Assembly: GCF_010183535.1 (NCBI RefSeq)
Contig: NC_071333.1
Location: 12,956,587 to 13,020,586, forward strand
DNA length: 64,000 nt
Source of the DNA: Caenorhabditis remanei
Taxonomy: Eukaryota > Nematoda > Chromadorea > Rhabditida > Rhabditidae
Reading direction: 5' to 3'
Below, one piece after another: positions 37,393-49,459 of the stretch. Made by a program: the position numbers and the translations under genes. Positions within the stretch are counted from its first letter, which is position 1; every line of letters begins with the position of its first letter. A model generated the notes under the pieces. The model saw nothing but the letters and a program-made list of their open reading frames with translations, did not search any database and was not told where the DNA came from.

Positions 37393-38514
37393 ATGGATTC
37401 GAAAAATGATGAAACTCCACCCGATTCAACAATAATTGATGTCAACTTATTCAATTTAGCTCCCGAAAATGATAAAATTAAAGAACGACCACCAAACCCC
37501 GAGACCACTGCAGATGAGGCGCCAATGAGTTTCACTATGTTTGATGTCTGCCAAGAATTGGAGAAATTGAAAAAAGAAGTAAGATATCTCAAACAATATA
37601 GTTCTTGTGCAAAAACTGTTCGTTGAAATTAAGAGATGAGAAGTTTGATGTCTAAATACATCATCTCATACTTTCTTATCAGTCACATTTCTCTGACCCA
37701 AAAAGAGGAGTCTAAACTTTTTTCCTCTAGACAGACTTCGGACATTGAAACCAACTGATAATGAATGCTTCGCAAAGTTGTTGAGTTAATGTCTGTAATT
37801 GCAATTAGGGATCATGTAGATCGAAAGTTAAAAATTGTTGAAACCAAGAAACCATCTTCCAGTTAAAAAAAAGTAATATTGGTTTTCTGCAGATAAATTC
37901 AAAGAAAGTCGGGAAACCAATACCAACCAAAGGTCCAGGCCTGAAAAAGTACCAGTTGTCTGATCGTGTAAGTTTATTTGTGGACTGATATGAAAACATT
38001 ACTGAATACATCCATTTTTCCAGACAAAGCATCAGAAAATTAATGTGAAATCAAGCGACTCTCTCTCAGGCCACGTTTCTTCTCTCAATCCATGGTCTTA
38101 TTACAATCGCGAACTCAAGTTCATCATTTTTAGTAAAAAAATGAAATCAATTTCTGATGAAGGTGTGTTTTTCTAAATCGGGAATTGACAAACATTTCAA
38201 GTTTAAGAAGTAATTGAAAAAGCACGCGAGGAAATTGGAATACGGATTGCATATCATAAAGAGGTAAGTTTGCAATTTTTGATTGACTCTATTTTCAGAA
38301 ATTCAATTAAATCTATTTTCAGAGATGTGACGAGAACGAGGACCGGATGCACGTTCATTTCCGACACAAATTGATCGAGCTCAAAAGTGAAATCGACAGA
38401 TACAAGGCTACAGTACTCCTTTTTGTGCTTCACAATAGGAAACAAGATGAGATCGAGGCTCTGGAAAGAAAAATGTTTCCTTTCCCAACAAAAGTGCTTA
38501 TGGAGATGGAATGA
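37393..38514 (+). CDS. Orphan family member E
   Basis: Five exons: 37393-37578, 37893-37967, 38024-38162, 38208-38263, 38323-38514; 215 residues. The N-terminus is acidic and proline-rich (MDSKNDETPPDSTIIDV), followed by a basic middle (KKVGKPIPTKGPGLKKY). Exon 4 is exactly 56 nt and ends IRIAYHKE. After the phase-0 intron the last exon encodes RCDENEDRMHVHFRHKLIEL and a long charged helix ending FPTKVLMEME. Gene structure and position of the module match the neighbouring family even though residue identity is low. No signal peptide. AATAAA at about 38652. Function unknown. Confidence 0.72.
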
Positions 38515-40689
38515 TTTCATATTTTCCGGTGATCATTTCACTCTCTCGTTGATTCAATCCCAGTTTTTGCTATCTTGTCCGATTCTTGCTTCCAAAGCAA
38601 CATCCTACATATTCGTGTCTATTTGAATGCATTTTCAAGTGCTGTAAATTGTAATAAATCATATGTCCTGCAGACTTTTTTCAATTATTTGAGAGAGATT
38701 TGCTAGAAACATACATTCAAATTTTTATTTTTTTATGTTGTTCTCGGAATAGATACACGTTTTTCGTTGCACTATTGTCCCTTGATATTCAAAATACAAA
38801 AAAAATTTAAAGTGCTTCAGGTTTCATGTGCAAATTGCCACTAATCATTGGAAAAATGAAACGAGAGCAGACGAGAAAACATTTTGAGAGCCTGAAAACG
38901 ATTAAAAACAAAATGGGACTATTTTTCTTCACTCGTATTATAACAATAGTAGATTCTATATCAAGAAAAGATTTTCCTTTGAAAAATTAACTCAAATTCG
39001 TACAACAAATGTTTTTGTTCTAAAATGAGTTGTATGGACGACAAAAAATGCTTCTAAGTATACCGAGTAGAGTTACCTAGCCGTCGTTGAAACTTTTTTA
39101 AACTTGTACATTCAATATTATTCATTTACGGACTAACAAGTTGACGCACATAATTCGTATCCACCTCCACTATTCGTGTATCATTCATTAAAAACACTAA
39201 TAAGTTTATGCCACAAACCTAGCGCACTGAAGAGTTGCTAAGCAGCGAATGTAAAATATGCATCAATGCGCTAATCTACAAAACATCAGATACGGAAAAA
39301 TACGAAAATACCCCAAAAATTATATACATCAGCTCTGATGACTCTCTCCCAAATGAATGAATAAAACGGTTGGCTAAACCCGCTCAAGCAGAAATCAAAT
39401 AATTATTTGATAAGAATGTCGTTTGATAGTATACTGTAGGCATCCATGACCAAACGGTTATAGTGGCAAAAAATTCACATCATAAACGTTAACATCATTC
39501 AATGTGTGCCTCTATATGCCTCCATCAATCTTCCTCCGTTTCTTTTTTCCACAATTGAGTACTGGGAAAAAGGAATGTAGAAACAATCAACATTCAAAAA
39601 AGGTGTGTAGACTTACAACTCACATGCCACCCGTCTATTTCCCTTTTCTAGAGGAAATCAATTTTGCTTGCGAGATTTCTCTCGATTGGTGAAGAGCCGT
39701 AGCGATTCAGATCTTCTGATTTCTAAAAGGTGTTTTAATCCTGGCTTGATTTTATTGTTTCATTGTATTGGTTGTATTCTAATCCCAAGTAGAAAATCAA
39801 ATTGTGTGATAATGGCAACAGAAAAAATCCCATCACCACAATTTCTCAATTCACGAATCATTCACGAATTGGATGTAGCAACACAGTCGATAAATGTCAA
39901 AATCGATATTTATTGCCTGCCTCCTTAAGATGATAAACGAATTTCACCAACACACTCACTTTCCGTTCTTTTTCATTTTTCTCTTAACAACTTCCAATGA
40001 TAGTAAAATCACATATAGAAGATGATTGTTGGATTAAATCTACAACCACCCTTCTTATTCAACTAGTCTCATTATCATCTAATCTCTTGCACTTGTAGCC
40101 GTATCCAATCCGTTGTTCACCATTTGAATGTCACTTTTCGAAATACACTCCTAGACGCCGCTAGGTTGTAGGAAGCAAAAACATGACAACGCGTGTTAAG
40201 TCCATACTTTTAAAGGTCGAATATGACTGCTTTGTCTTAGATTACGTTGTCAACCGTCGTCTTGAACGTGTTCGTCCTTCCTCTCTCGCAACATACACCC
40301 CGTTACTTCTCTCGCTCTTCTCACCAGAAAGCCTCGTCGGATTGAGACCATTTATTGGCAAGGTGCCAAGCAATTTAGGCGCCGCCCACTTTTGCTTCGC
40401 TCACTGAAGTCAGAGATAGCGAGAAATGGAGAGAGTCACGGGTGATCGCACCATGTCCACTCTCCATCCTTACTTGCCGCCCGCAATCGCCCCCAGCTCT
40501 TGTCGTTGAAGACGACACTGTCCCAGTGAGTGTCGGTGTGCGTATGTGTGTGCGCGCAAATTTCGACCCTCGTGCCGCCCCCTTCTATCTCTTTCCGTGA
40601 TTATTCTTTTTAGACCCATTCCTCAATTTCATTTTGTTTTCTCTCCACCTAACGCTCTCTTACGGGTGTTATCTGAACGTTTTCCAGTA
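38515..40689. other. Intergenic, upstream of orphan F
   Basis: 2.2 kb. An ATG frame of 38 codons at 39811-39927 reads MATEKIPSPQFLNSRIIHEL and on. It is isolated with no splice context and is noted only. From 40.2 kb the sequence becomes GC- and CT-rich (promoter of gene F). Confidence 0.45.
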
Positions 40690-42180
40690 ATGGCCGACAA
40701 ATCAGTCGAAGAAGCGACGGCTGAAATTCTTTCAAAGCATCCACATGCGATTGATGACAAGAAGGTTCTCGAACCCTATTTGAATGACTTCTATAGATAC
40801 GAGGAAAAAATGGGAATGGAGAATATCATCCTCCGTATGATCTCACTTCCGAAAGACAAAACCGGGAGCCACCTCGAAGGAACCACATTTCACTGGGGAT
40901 TCTGTAAGTTTTTGTTTTTTTGAAATTTAACGAAGTATCCTATCAAAAAGAAGGAAATTTCGAATCGTAATGGGGAAGAGTAAAACTGAAACATATAAGT
41001 TTCCTGAGTGTGACTAGAGAGTTCAGAATAATCCAAAAAAGAACGATTTTGGGATGAGCCTCTCAAAAAATACATCCGAGCCTGAGGATGAGCACCTTAC
41101 TTCTTCGGAGGTTTCACGTTTCCAATTACTTCTCCATATCGCCATGTCTCAGTAAAACGAGCTACTAATGCTTTACTCTTTTTTCAATAGTTTCTCATCG
41201 TAGAATCTCTAGCGGCACGCAGAAAGTGACGCTGCGTAGTGACTTCCGGAAATAATAGAAAAAATTCGAATATTTGAAAATGCACTTTCAAATGCAGTGT
41301 ACAAGAGTGAGAAAGAGAGGAAGTGTTGACAAAGAAGCGTCTAGACAAATAAGAAAAATCAAGTATATAGACTAAAGAAACCAAGTATATAGACTAAAGA
41401 AACTTTTCTTCCAGATACTATTATCACGGAGGATACAGGTATGGATACTGAAGACAAAGCCGCCACCGGCTCCGAAACATCCATGGATACCAACACCGAG
41501 CAAATCCCACCTTCGGGTAGCGTGGAGAAGAAAATCGTCCATATCCAGAAGCTTTATCCAAATGCATCTCCCAAAAAGGAATCTCGTCAGCTGCCTTTTA
41601 GCTCAAGAGTAGAGAGGTAAAAATTAGCATGCTTCGCAAATAAGACAACTTCTTGATTTTCAGAAAACAGATCACCTACTCTGCTTATATCGATATGAAA
41701 GGCACCATCGATTCCAAATTTTCATTTGAACCGAATTACTTTGTTCCTACACCAGACAGGGATATAGAGACTGCAGACCAGCCAGTCGTGAGAGAAACGC
41801 TTGCCCGTATGAAGTCTGAAGCTCGCACAAAGCCTGGAAGAATGAGAGGTAATTTCTATTAGACATGGCAATATATATTGTTTTTGTATTATAGAGATCG
41901 ACAATGACTGCGAAGACTTCATCCTCAATCACTTTGAAGACTTGTGCGAGGTCTGTTCATAATCGAATTCCTCGACTGATACTTGTTTTTACAGGAGTAC
42001 CACGATACACGTAACCCCTACTTCCTCGCACGCGCCGATTTTTACCGTAAACTCGACGTTGAACACCTGAGCTTAAATCACAAGATTCTTATCAGTGCCG
42101 ACGAAAGAAATGTCCTCCATGGATACTTCCTTGAGAAGATGCTCCGTACAACATATTCCGACAGAATTGGAAGTCTTTAA
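40690..42180 (+). CDS. Orphan family member F
   Basis: Five exons: 40690-40903, 41415-41616, 41664-41848, 41895-41950, 41995-42180; 280 residues. An acceptor (TTTTCCAG) lies two bases before the ATG, so trans-splicing is likely. The N-terminal block LEPYLNDFYRYEEKMGMENI aligns with the starts of genes G and H. Exon 2 is polar and Thr/Ser-rich. Exon 4 is 56 nt and ends FEDLCE; after the phase-0 intron comes EYHDTRNPYFLARADFYRKL, and the protein ends YSDRIGSL. Gene G has the same exon number, the same last-exon length (186 nt), the same motif and the same IGSL end, so F and G are tandem duplicates. Function unknown. Confidence 0.82.
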
Positions 42181-42488
42181 GATCTCAGAAAGAACACGAT
42201 GACATTATATATCTGGGGTCCCTACTACTAACATACTAACCCACTATGCTTAAATTTGTGTTGAAAACTCGCTTTTACTAATCCTTTTGCTTTATCCTTT
42301 TCTTCTAAAATGAATCCGATTCAATAGGCGTTTGTTTAAATTAATCATCAATATAACGTTATTATGACGTGAAGTTACTTTTTTCGAAATGTTGTAAAAT
42401 AATTTATTCTTGAAAATATCTTCCTATTTTGTATTTTACGTTTTTTATGCTTCTTATCTTTTCAACTACCTTCTAGTTTTCTTTCAGA

Positions 42489-43449
42489 ATGCCGGTGGTT
42501 TCAAAAGACGCCGACTGTGAGACTCTGCTCGCGATAATTCACCAAAAATTTCCAAATGCGAGAACCGATTGTGTTGAATGCTATCCACAAAATCTTGTCT
42601 TTAAGGATCTAAAAGCATCTCTCAAGTTAAAGCACATCGGACTACGCGCAGTCTCTCCGTGCTTGAATGAGCGGGGAACTTTTGAGTTCGGAAAACCTCT
42701 CTTCACTTATCACTTTGTTTGCTGTAAGTCCATGTGCCAACCGAAAAAAAAATAGTGAATAGATTTTTAGTTCATGGAGAAGGCGACGAGTTGGAAGCGT
42801 ACGCCGTTCACTGCGCTCCGAATCCCTTCGTGGTTCGCAAAGTCGAACATATCAATAACAACTGCCCAGGAAGGTCAGCATTCTCATTCGTGGAGAAAAG
42901 TATTCAACAGTTATAATTAACATGGTTTCAACTTGCAGATACGAACTCAAGAAGAACTTCTGGAACGATTGTAAAAATAGCGACCCGTTCGACTTCCGCA
43001 AATCCTATTTCATCCCACAGCCAGACCATGAACCCACTCCAAAGGAAAAAGGTTTCTTGGAGCTTGCCGTCGATGACTACAATGTTCTTTGCGAGGACGA
43101 CCCATTCATGCTAGGAAGTAAATAGAAATTTTTAATTCTTAATCAACAAATTCACAATTTTTAGGACTCCAATTCATGGCCGAGAAATTCATCAAGAAGC
43201 AGTTCGAAGACTTGATGAAGGTGGTTTTTATTTATTTTTTTGTTCGCAGTTTTATATTTTCAGGAGTTTCATGAGACTCGCAACGAATACCACTTGGCTC
43301 GTGCTGATTTCTACCGTAAGCTCAAGGTTGAGGTCATGACTGACGAGGACGTGATGCTCGCCGCCGCTGCTCACTCGAACTATTTTCAGCCAAAGCTTAT
43401 TGAGAGAAAACTCCGTTTGGAATATGCGGAGAAGATTGGAAGCCTCTAA
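42489..43449 (+). CDS. Orphan family member G, tandem paralogue of F
   Basis: Five exons: 42489-42723, 42771-42873, 42939-43117, 43165-43220, 43264-43449; 252 residues. The start codon follows TTTCTTTCAG by one base. With only 308 bp from the stop of gene F, this could be a downstream cistron of an operon. The N-terminal block DLKASLKLKHIGLR matches gene H. Exon 4 is 56 nt and ends FEDLMK; the last exon starts EFHETRNEYHLARADFYRKL and ends EYAEKIGSL, as in gene F. A cysteine-rich patch near the start (CVECYP) is not shared with F. No signal peptide, membrane segment or known domain. Function unknown. Confidence 0.82.
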
Positions 43450-45164
43450 ATGTTCGCGTTTTAAAATTCCAAACCGAAAACGAAAATCCCATGTTAATAT
43501 AATTCTTCCCAGTTTTTTTTGTTTTTTTTTCTATCATTTCTGCGAGCTTCCTCTTTTTTTACAAACATGACAAGTTTTGCAATCAAAACATTTTAATTTC
43601 CCTCTCACCACTGCTCCACCTCTACTTGTTTCATCTCTCGAGTAAATGAATAAATGTCGATAACGTTAATAGTTTTAACTATTCATTAAATCGTTCTCTC
43701 AAATCATATCTATCTTTCAACATTCTCCAAGCAAACTTCTCAAAAAAACATTCGTTTCAACTCGCTTCCTGATCTGGAATCAAAACCTCATGAGGACTGG
43801 AATGCAATTTCCGAAATGCAGAATCCCACGTTTTGAGGTTTGTGCAAATAATTGGTTTGGGAGAAATTCAGAGGCAGGTGAATATTTTGTATCAAGTTCT
43901 TGAGTTTGAGATATTCGAGCCCGAGCGATAAGCGGCTTACTGGCTCGCAAGAGCATAATTCATTATGGCGGACTTCTTATATTAGTTCCCCTCATTATAT
44001 CTAGCTGCAGCGACCACCACCACAGAACGTTAATCCCTCCCAATTAAAGCGACTCCCGAGCAAGAGTAACACAACTTTCAATAATCCTTTCACGATGTTG
44101 GTCGACGGAATACTTGAGTTAGTGAAGCGTGAAAACAAGTTCAAAGTAGGATAAAAGATAGAGGGAAGAAGAGATAGACTCTATTTTCAGCGGTGCTCTT
44201 CTCACTTATTGCACACAAGACACCGCCACTTTTAACGTTTCACGATGTGTCTCATTTAAGGTTTCCGAATTTCCAACCTAATTCTAAACAATTCTCGAGT
44301 CTAATATTATGTTATTGAAGAAACTGCAAAAGTACGAGATGTTGATCTTTGAAATGTTTCTGGCAGGCTCAAACTTCAAGAGCGTCGCGAAGTATTTGTA
44401 ATTTTTAATGTGTTCTATTTTCAGTTTTCCGTCTAGCGCGTGTTTTTTGAGTCTTGGAGATGAAGATTAAAAACTAGTTGTGATTTCTAGTAACAGATAT
44501 TCTTGTTTTTCTTGTTGTTGTAGGAGTTCGACTTATTTCCTTCCTTCCGTTTTTGGGATCAGGTGATTGACACTTTTCTGCCAGAAGAGACGGATGTAGT
44601 TGAAGAAACGCCCCTTTTAGTAAAACACACATTTATAATTTCGAAGGGATTTCTACGCCAACAATCATATTTTGAGCTATACGAAATTCCTCCGGAGGAA
44701 CATTTTAGTAAACCCCAAACCTTATCGAATCTCTATTCCTCATTCATTTCTGCTCATTCATGTACGTATCGCCCCCACAAGGAGAAGCGGTAAAACGGCG
44801 GTGCATGGCTCCACCCCACCTCATACACTGTGATTTGAAGGCAGGACAACATCGGCGCATGGCTTACTCGTTTCAACCTTCGGGCCGCCGCCTTCTTCTC
44901 GGCCCTCATAAACATAGCTTGGCAGAATGAAAAAAGGAGAGAAGAGTGTACACAGTTTCTCTCTTCTTTTCTATTTTCTATCATCGACCATTATGATGGT
45001 GATGTGTTCTTTTCAATGTTCTGCCCTACTCCCTTTTTTTTCTTTTCTATTTGCAATGGACCGCAGTTCAGCTTTCTTTATTCATATCTTTTTATATTAA
45101 TGTTCTCATTATGTTGCCCTTTTTCTTACTCCCATTCAATACACAAACGCTTTCAGCTTCCACC
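43450..45164. other. Intergenic
   Basis: No gene supported. A 76-codon frame at 44563-44793 (TFLPEETDVVEETPLLVKHT at its start) is somewhat protein-like but has no partner exons. From 44.8 kb on the DNA is CT-rich, upstream of gene H. Confidence 0.45.
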
Positions 45165-45490
45165 ATGGAGAAATTGTTCACCAAGTACGAGACAAAACTC
45201 AAGCTGAACCATATAAAGAACAGAAGCTGGGAGGAAGAGGAAACCTTTGTGAAAGTTGGAAAAGCAGTCTTCAAAGTTCCGAGGCGTCCAAAACAGGAAA
45301 GGACTTACCGCTGGATCATTGGTAAGTTCCCCTTTCCAAATAAACTATTTCCGGAGAACGAATTTTTTCTTTAGACCCTCCGACCGAGAAAGGAGAAGCC
45401 AAACGTTCATATTCTGTAAAGTACACTCCAAGACTCGGAAAGCGTCCAAAGATTCCCGAGCAGATGTATAACATGAAACGCTGTTTGTGA
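45165..45490 (+). CDS. Orphan H: truncated paralogue of F and G
   Basis: Two exons, 45165-45321 and 45375-45490; 90 residues. The ATG has a good context (CCACC) 14 bases after TTTCAG. Exon 1 contains KYETKLKLNHIKNR, which aligns with the N-terminal block of gene G, and exits in the same phase as in F and G. Exon 2 is short and basic (KYTPRLGKRPKIPEQMYNMK) and stops at TGA. The 56-nt exon and the C-terminal module are absent. The stop overlaps a possible donor (TTT|GTGAGT), but I found no continuing exons in the next kilobase. It is probably a 5' fragment copy, either decaying or now coding a short protein. Confidence 0.55.
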
Positions 45491-48291
45491 GTTATCACTC
45501 CTCGTACGAAATTTGTGTAGAAAGAAGAAGTGGGGCACGTTTAGAACATATAATTACTTTGGAGTGGCACATGCACATTACCAATACTCAAACTATTATT
45601 AGTGGGAAAGGTTTGCCAGCCGAGTTGTGAAAACTTGTTGTCTCCCACCTTATCACTCCGAAAAATCATGGGTTTTGATAAAACCAAAGAAATGATAAGA
45701 CATTTTGTTTGTACACCAGTAGAAGAAAAATGGGGAAAACTATTACTTTCTCTGATTGGAGAAAACATGAAACCTTGAGAGATAACTGATGACAAGTTGT
45801 ATGTAATATACAATATTTCAAACCTGTTATCTTTTATTTCACACGGAAAAGTAACAAATTAATACAATTCAATCAATATCTCGAAACTGTGCACCCAGAA
45901 TAACTCGAACGTCTAAAAACCACGTAGCTTCCACTTCGATGAGTTCAATGCTCAACCAGTTGTCGACAAAGTCGTCCAAAAACGTCTGCTCCTTTTGTCC
46001 AGAATTCACTCAGTTTTTTCTGGCTTACCAGGGTTTTCTTCATGTGTTTTGTTGCGGAGGATTAACGGAATATTCCAAAAATAGAAACTTAATATCATAA
46101 TCTCGGTCAAGTGAAGTTTAACCTCTTGAACATCGGTTATATAAATCTCACACGAAACCTACGTCAACCAAAAGTGGAAGATTAAGAAATGATCAATCTT
46201 CATATTTTAATCACCGTGGCTGCGTAAGAAAAGGAAAAATAGAAAGAAAAAGCAGTGCTCTAGTTGTAACTTGCATCTGATGACTCACAATACAAAACGT
46301 CCTTTCATACTTTTTTCCAACGAGTACCAACCAATAAGATGTTGCCAAGGGAATAGTCTCTGTTCACCATTATTCGTCATGTAGACACGACTCCAAAAAC
46401 AAACAACATGGAACCCACGTCGTGTGTTATGATCTCAATTTTAACGTGTATTATTAGAAATTTCATTTTTTGCAAGTAGTTTTCCAATAAAGCAGGCCTC
46501 CATGCTTCTATTTTTGTCCAAATATACTAAGCGAGCACTTATAATTGATTCAGCGTACACTATGTGTTGTTTTTATTTACGCCTAGCATGATGTGTGTAC
46601 CAGAATATTCTGCTCTAAGTGTTCTCGTGATCGCCTAATCCAATCTAGTGCAGTTTCAACTTGGAAAAACAAAAATGATATCAAGTGATGTTTCTATGTA
46701 CATCATCTTTTATGTTCCATGTATTTTGAATTAATAATTGAAATTGTTCTGTTCTCTTTTCTCATATCGGTACACGGCGATAAGCATCTCTCTTCTCAAG
46801 TTTACTCTCATTGTCCCCCCTCCGCCACTCACTTGATTGACTCTCGACTACTTCCGATATCATTGCCATCGACCGCGAGAGAAAACATGACTGCTTGGCG
46901 CAATGGTAGCGCGTTCGACTCCAGATCGAAAGGTTGGGCGTTCGATCCGCTCAGTGGTCAAAGTTTTTTCTTTTTGGAATTTTTTTCTAAAAGAAGGTTT
47001 GAAATGAAATCAGAGGTGTTTTTTCTGTATTCTCAAGGGTCTTCTCTCCAAGAGCCACATATGACATCATTTTTTCTCTAGTTGGTGAGGTCACCTAGTC
47101 ACCGATTGGTATGGAAGAAACTGTGCAGGTTGGGCCAGAGGGGAATGGTTTGGGCCAGACGTCATTTTTGACTATACAGAAGACCTCTCTTATTAGAGAA
47201 GAGCCAACGTTAGAGCGAGAGTATCATCGAAACACAGGACAGAGGCAATCGATAGATGGACTATGGAACAAGAAGAAAGGGATATCTGTTAATAATTGAA
47301 ATTCAGTGACAACTGGGACGTGTTCTGGAAGTAAAAACTTTACGTGTGACCGGCTGGAATATGTTTCGGTTAATAGTTTCTGTCAATTAGCGTTGATTTC
47401 GTAGGTACTGGCAAGAATCTTCATTCTGTAAACTCCAAAAAAATCAAAATGACAGGAAATTCCAAGAATTTGTCTTCTAAAAAGTTAGTTCAAAGTTTCA
47501 ATTCTCTAATTGTTTAAAACATTTCTGCCTTGTCTTATTGTTAGTGACAACATAGATGTGTCAGTGGCAACAGGAATGTTTGAGTGTTGATGATTCCATT
47601 CTGTGTGCTTCCTTTTTCTAGAAGCTTCTAAGAAATTGAAACATTTTAAAGATTTCAATTCTCAGTACATATCGCATTGCACGTTAGTAGAAGTTCAGGT
47701 TAAAGAATTCGCACTCTTCAATGATTCATCTGATTTGTGATATTTCGATAACATTCTGTTTTAACCTTTGTCGGCATTTCTTTCATTTCAGTTGAAACAT
47801 CACCATTCATATTTTATTTCATTTCTAATTTGAGATTTCGTGTCGATCAGAACAAATTATGGCCTCCTTCTTTTTTATCCTTCTTGAAGTAAGTAGATTA
47901 GAAAGAGAAAAAAGAGGGAAGCAGGAGGGTGTACAGTATTGAGCACCTGTTGGATGACCCCCTGTATAATACCTACTCATCGTACACACTATCTAAAACC
48001 AAAGTGCAATAACACGTGTTGTGTAATTGAACACGCAATACATTGAGAAGATCCAAGGTCCGCGTCACAACACAAGATATGCCTATTAGCATTTATAATA
48101 ATGAGTCAATCTAATATACACAGAGATCGGCAAAGAAAAAGAAGCAAGGGGTGAGACGTTAAATAATTAGAGACGATAAATTATTCAATATCAACATGGC
48201 GGCTCGATGTGAAGATCGTAAAAAATATCTCATACTGATAACAAAAATGCGAACGATTGATGATCAGAAAAGTACACAAAAAATTTGAGAA
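45491..48291. other. Intergenic with tRNA and a possible minus-strand remnant
   Basis: It contains the tRNA at 46.9 kb, a minus-strand coding-like piece at 45869-46043 (see findings), and from 47.95 kb sequence related to the upstream region of gene K. Confidence 0.5.
46889..46960 (+). tRNA. tRNA-Trp (anticodon CCA)
   Basis: 72 nt without intron. The acceptor stem GACTGCT (46889-46895) pairs with AGTGGTC (46953-46959) using two G-U pairs, with A as discriminator. The A box is TGGCGCAATGG. The anticodon loop CTCCAGA has CCA at 46921-46923. The T arm holds GTTCGATCC, and a T6 Pol III terminator follows at 46964-46969. It reads tryptophan codons. It overlaps a 120-codon open frame that is not a gene. 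Confidence 0.95.
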
Positions 48292-48969
48292 ATGAGCGAG
48301 TACAAATAAGAAAAAAAAGAGAATTTTCAGCCAAACTCGCCGGGACACTCGTATTGCATTGTCCGATGCCACTTTCCAACCAGAGAAGAAATTCGTTTTC
48401 ATCAACCAAGTGTACATCATCACCAATGCTCCGGAACTGGCGGAAAAAGATTTGAGACAAATCGAAGAATTCCGTTTGTTCTTCGAAAGTTGGGATGAGG
48501 ACTATTACTCGGAAGAAGGTTAGTCGTATGGTTTTTTTGCGTAAATTAGAAAATGTTTATGTGACTTTTTGCATATACAGCTCCTGCCTGAAATCGAAGA
48601 ACGTAACTTGAAAAAACTCACTTTATCCTTGCTTAGTTAAGAGAAACGTCATTTGCCCTATGTGTTTTTCTTTTAAACACTTTCTAAGATTTCAGAATGC
48701 CTCGAACTGATGGAACAAGCGATCATCGGAAGAATCGAAGTTTACCAAGAGGTATCTGTCCGATAATCATCCCAGGGAACTCTCTAATTCCAAATATTCA
48801 GATGTACAAACAATCATCAAATCTTCTTTATTTGGCAAAGGCTGTTTTCCTTAAGTTCCTTGATTTCGATCGCTTGTCCGATCTTCACAAGATGTACTTG
48901 GTCATGAGTGAGGAGTGTGAATTCCCAATGTGCTACGTGGAAGGTATCCTCCGTAATCACTACGAATAA
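48292..48969 (+). CDS. Orphan family member I, short
   Basis: Three or four exons: 48292-48299 (start uncertain), 48331-48518, 48696-48751, 48802-48969; 139 residues with this start. The large exon has no Met, so an upstream start is needed. ATGAGCGA at 48292 fits the phase but implies an intron of only 31 nt. The 56-nt exon ends GRIEVYQE. After the phase-0 intron comes MYKQSSNLLYLAKAVFLKFL, and the end is CYVEGILRNHYE. Compared with F and G the region before the module is much shorter. No signal peptide or known domain. Its upstream DNA is related to that of gene K. Function unknown. Confidence 0.68.
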
Positions 48970-49459
48970 CTTAAACTCCAACTCGATCCTCCGCTGTACC
49001 TGCTTCTCTTCCTAATTTTGCTCTGCTAATTTATTAGCTAACATAATATTTTTGCTTCCCTACGAATTCCTTAATAAGTAGTATGCTTTTTCGTTTGTTG
49101 TTATACATATTTACTTGGTGTTTATGTAATGGTTATTTGTAACATTTCCATAGGCTTCAATCTATTTTGCATCAACTTCTATATTTATTTTAAAATAAAT
49201 CTCGCATACATCAAAATGGTTTTATATCCTTATACCAATCAGTTGTTCCTGTTTGGACATCTTGGTCGAGCCCTAAAAGTTATTGAACTCCACCCTCGCA
49301 TCCGCAAAGCTCCACCTCCTTTCTTCGTGTTTAAAAGAAGATCATGCGAGGCAATATCCACCACTCCTCATTGGACCGTGCTCTCTCATTGCACACCTTA
49401 CCTACTCTCTGCTCTCGCTCACTTTTGGACCTGTCCACCACTTCTTGTTGCTAGTCATC
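48970..49459. other. Spacer between orphans I and J
   Basis: 490 bp. AT-rich 3' flank of I, then pyrimidine-rich leader of J. A frame open upstream of the J start is treated as leader because gene K has the same start context. Confidence 0.5.

Noticed and set aside
44563..44793. 76-codon plus-strand frame with acidic start
   Set aside because: No splice partners, no family motif, and it runs into CT-rich upstream DNA of orphan H.
46719..47081. 120-codon frame across the tRNA gene
   Set aside because: It overlaps the tRNA-Trp completely and has no protein-like character.
48189..48290. ATGGCGGCTCG start upstream of orphan I
   Set aside because: The frame ends in a stop and its only donors give the wrong phase. 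The related DNA upstream of gene K stops after three codons, so this is non-coding flank.
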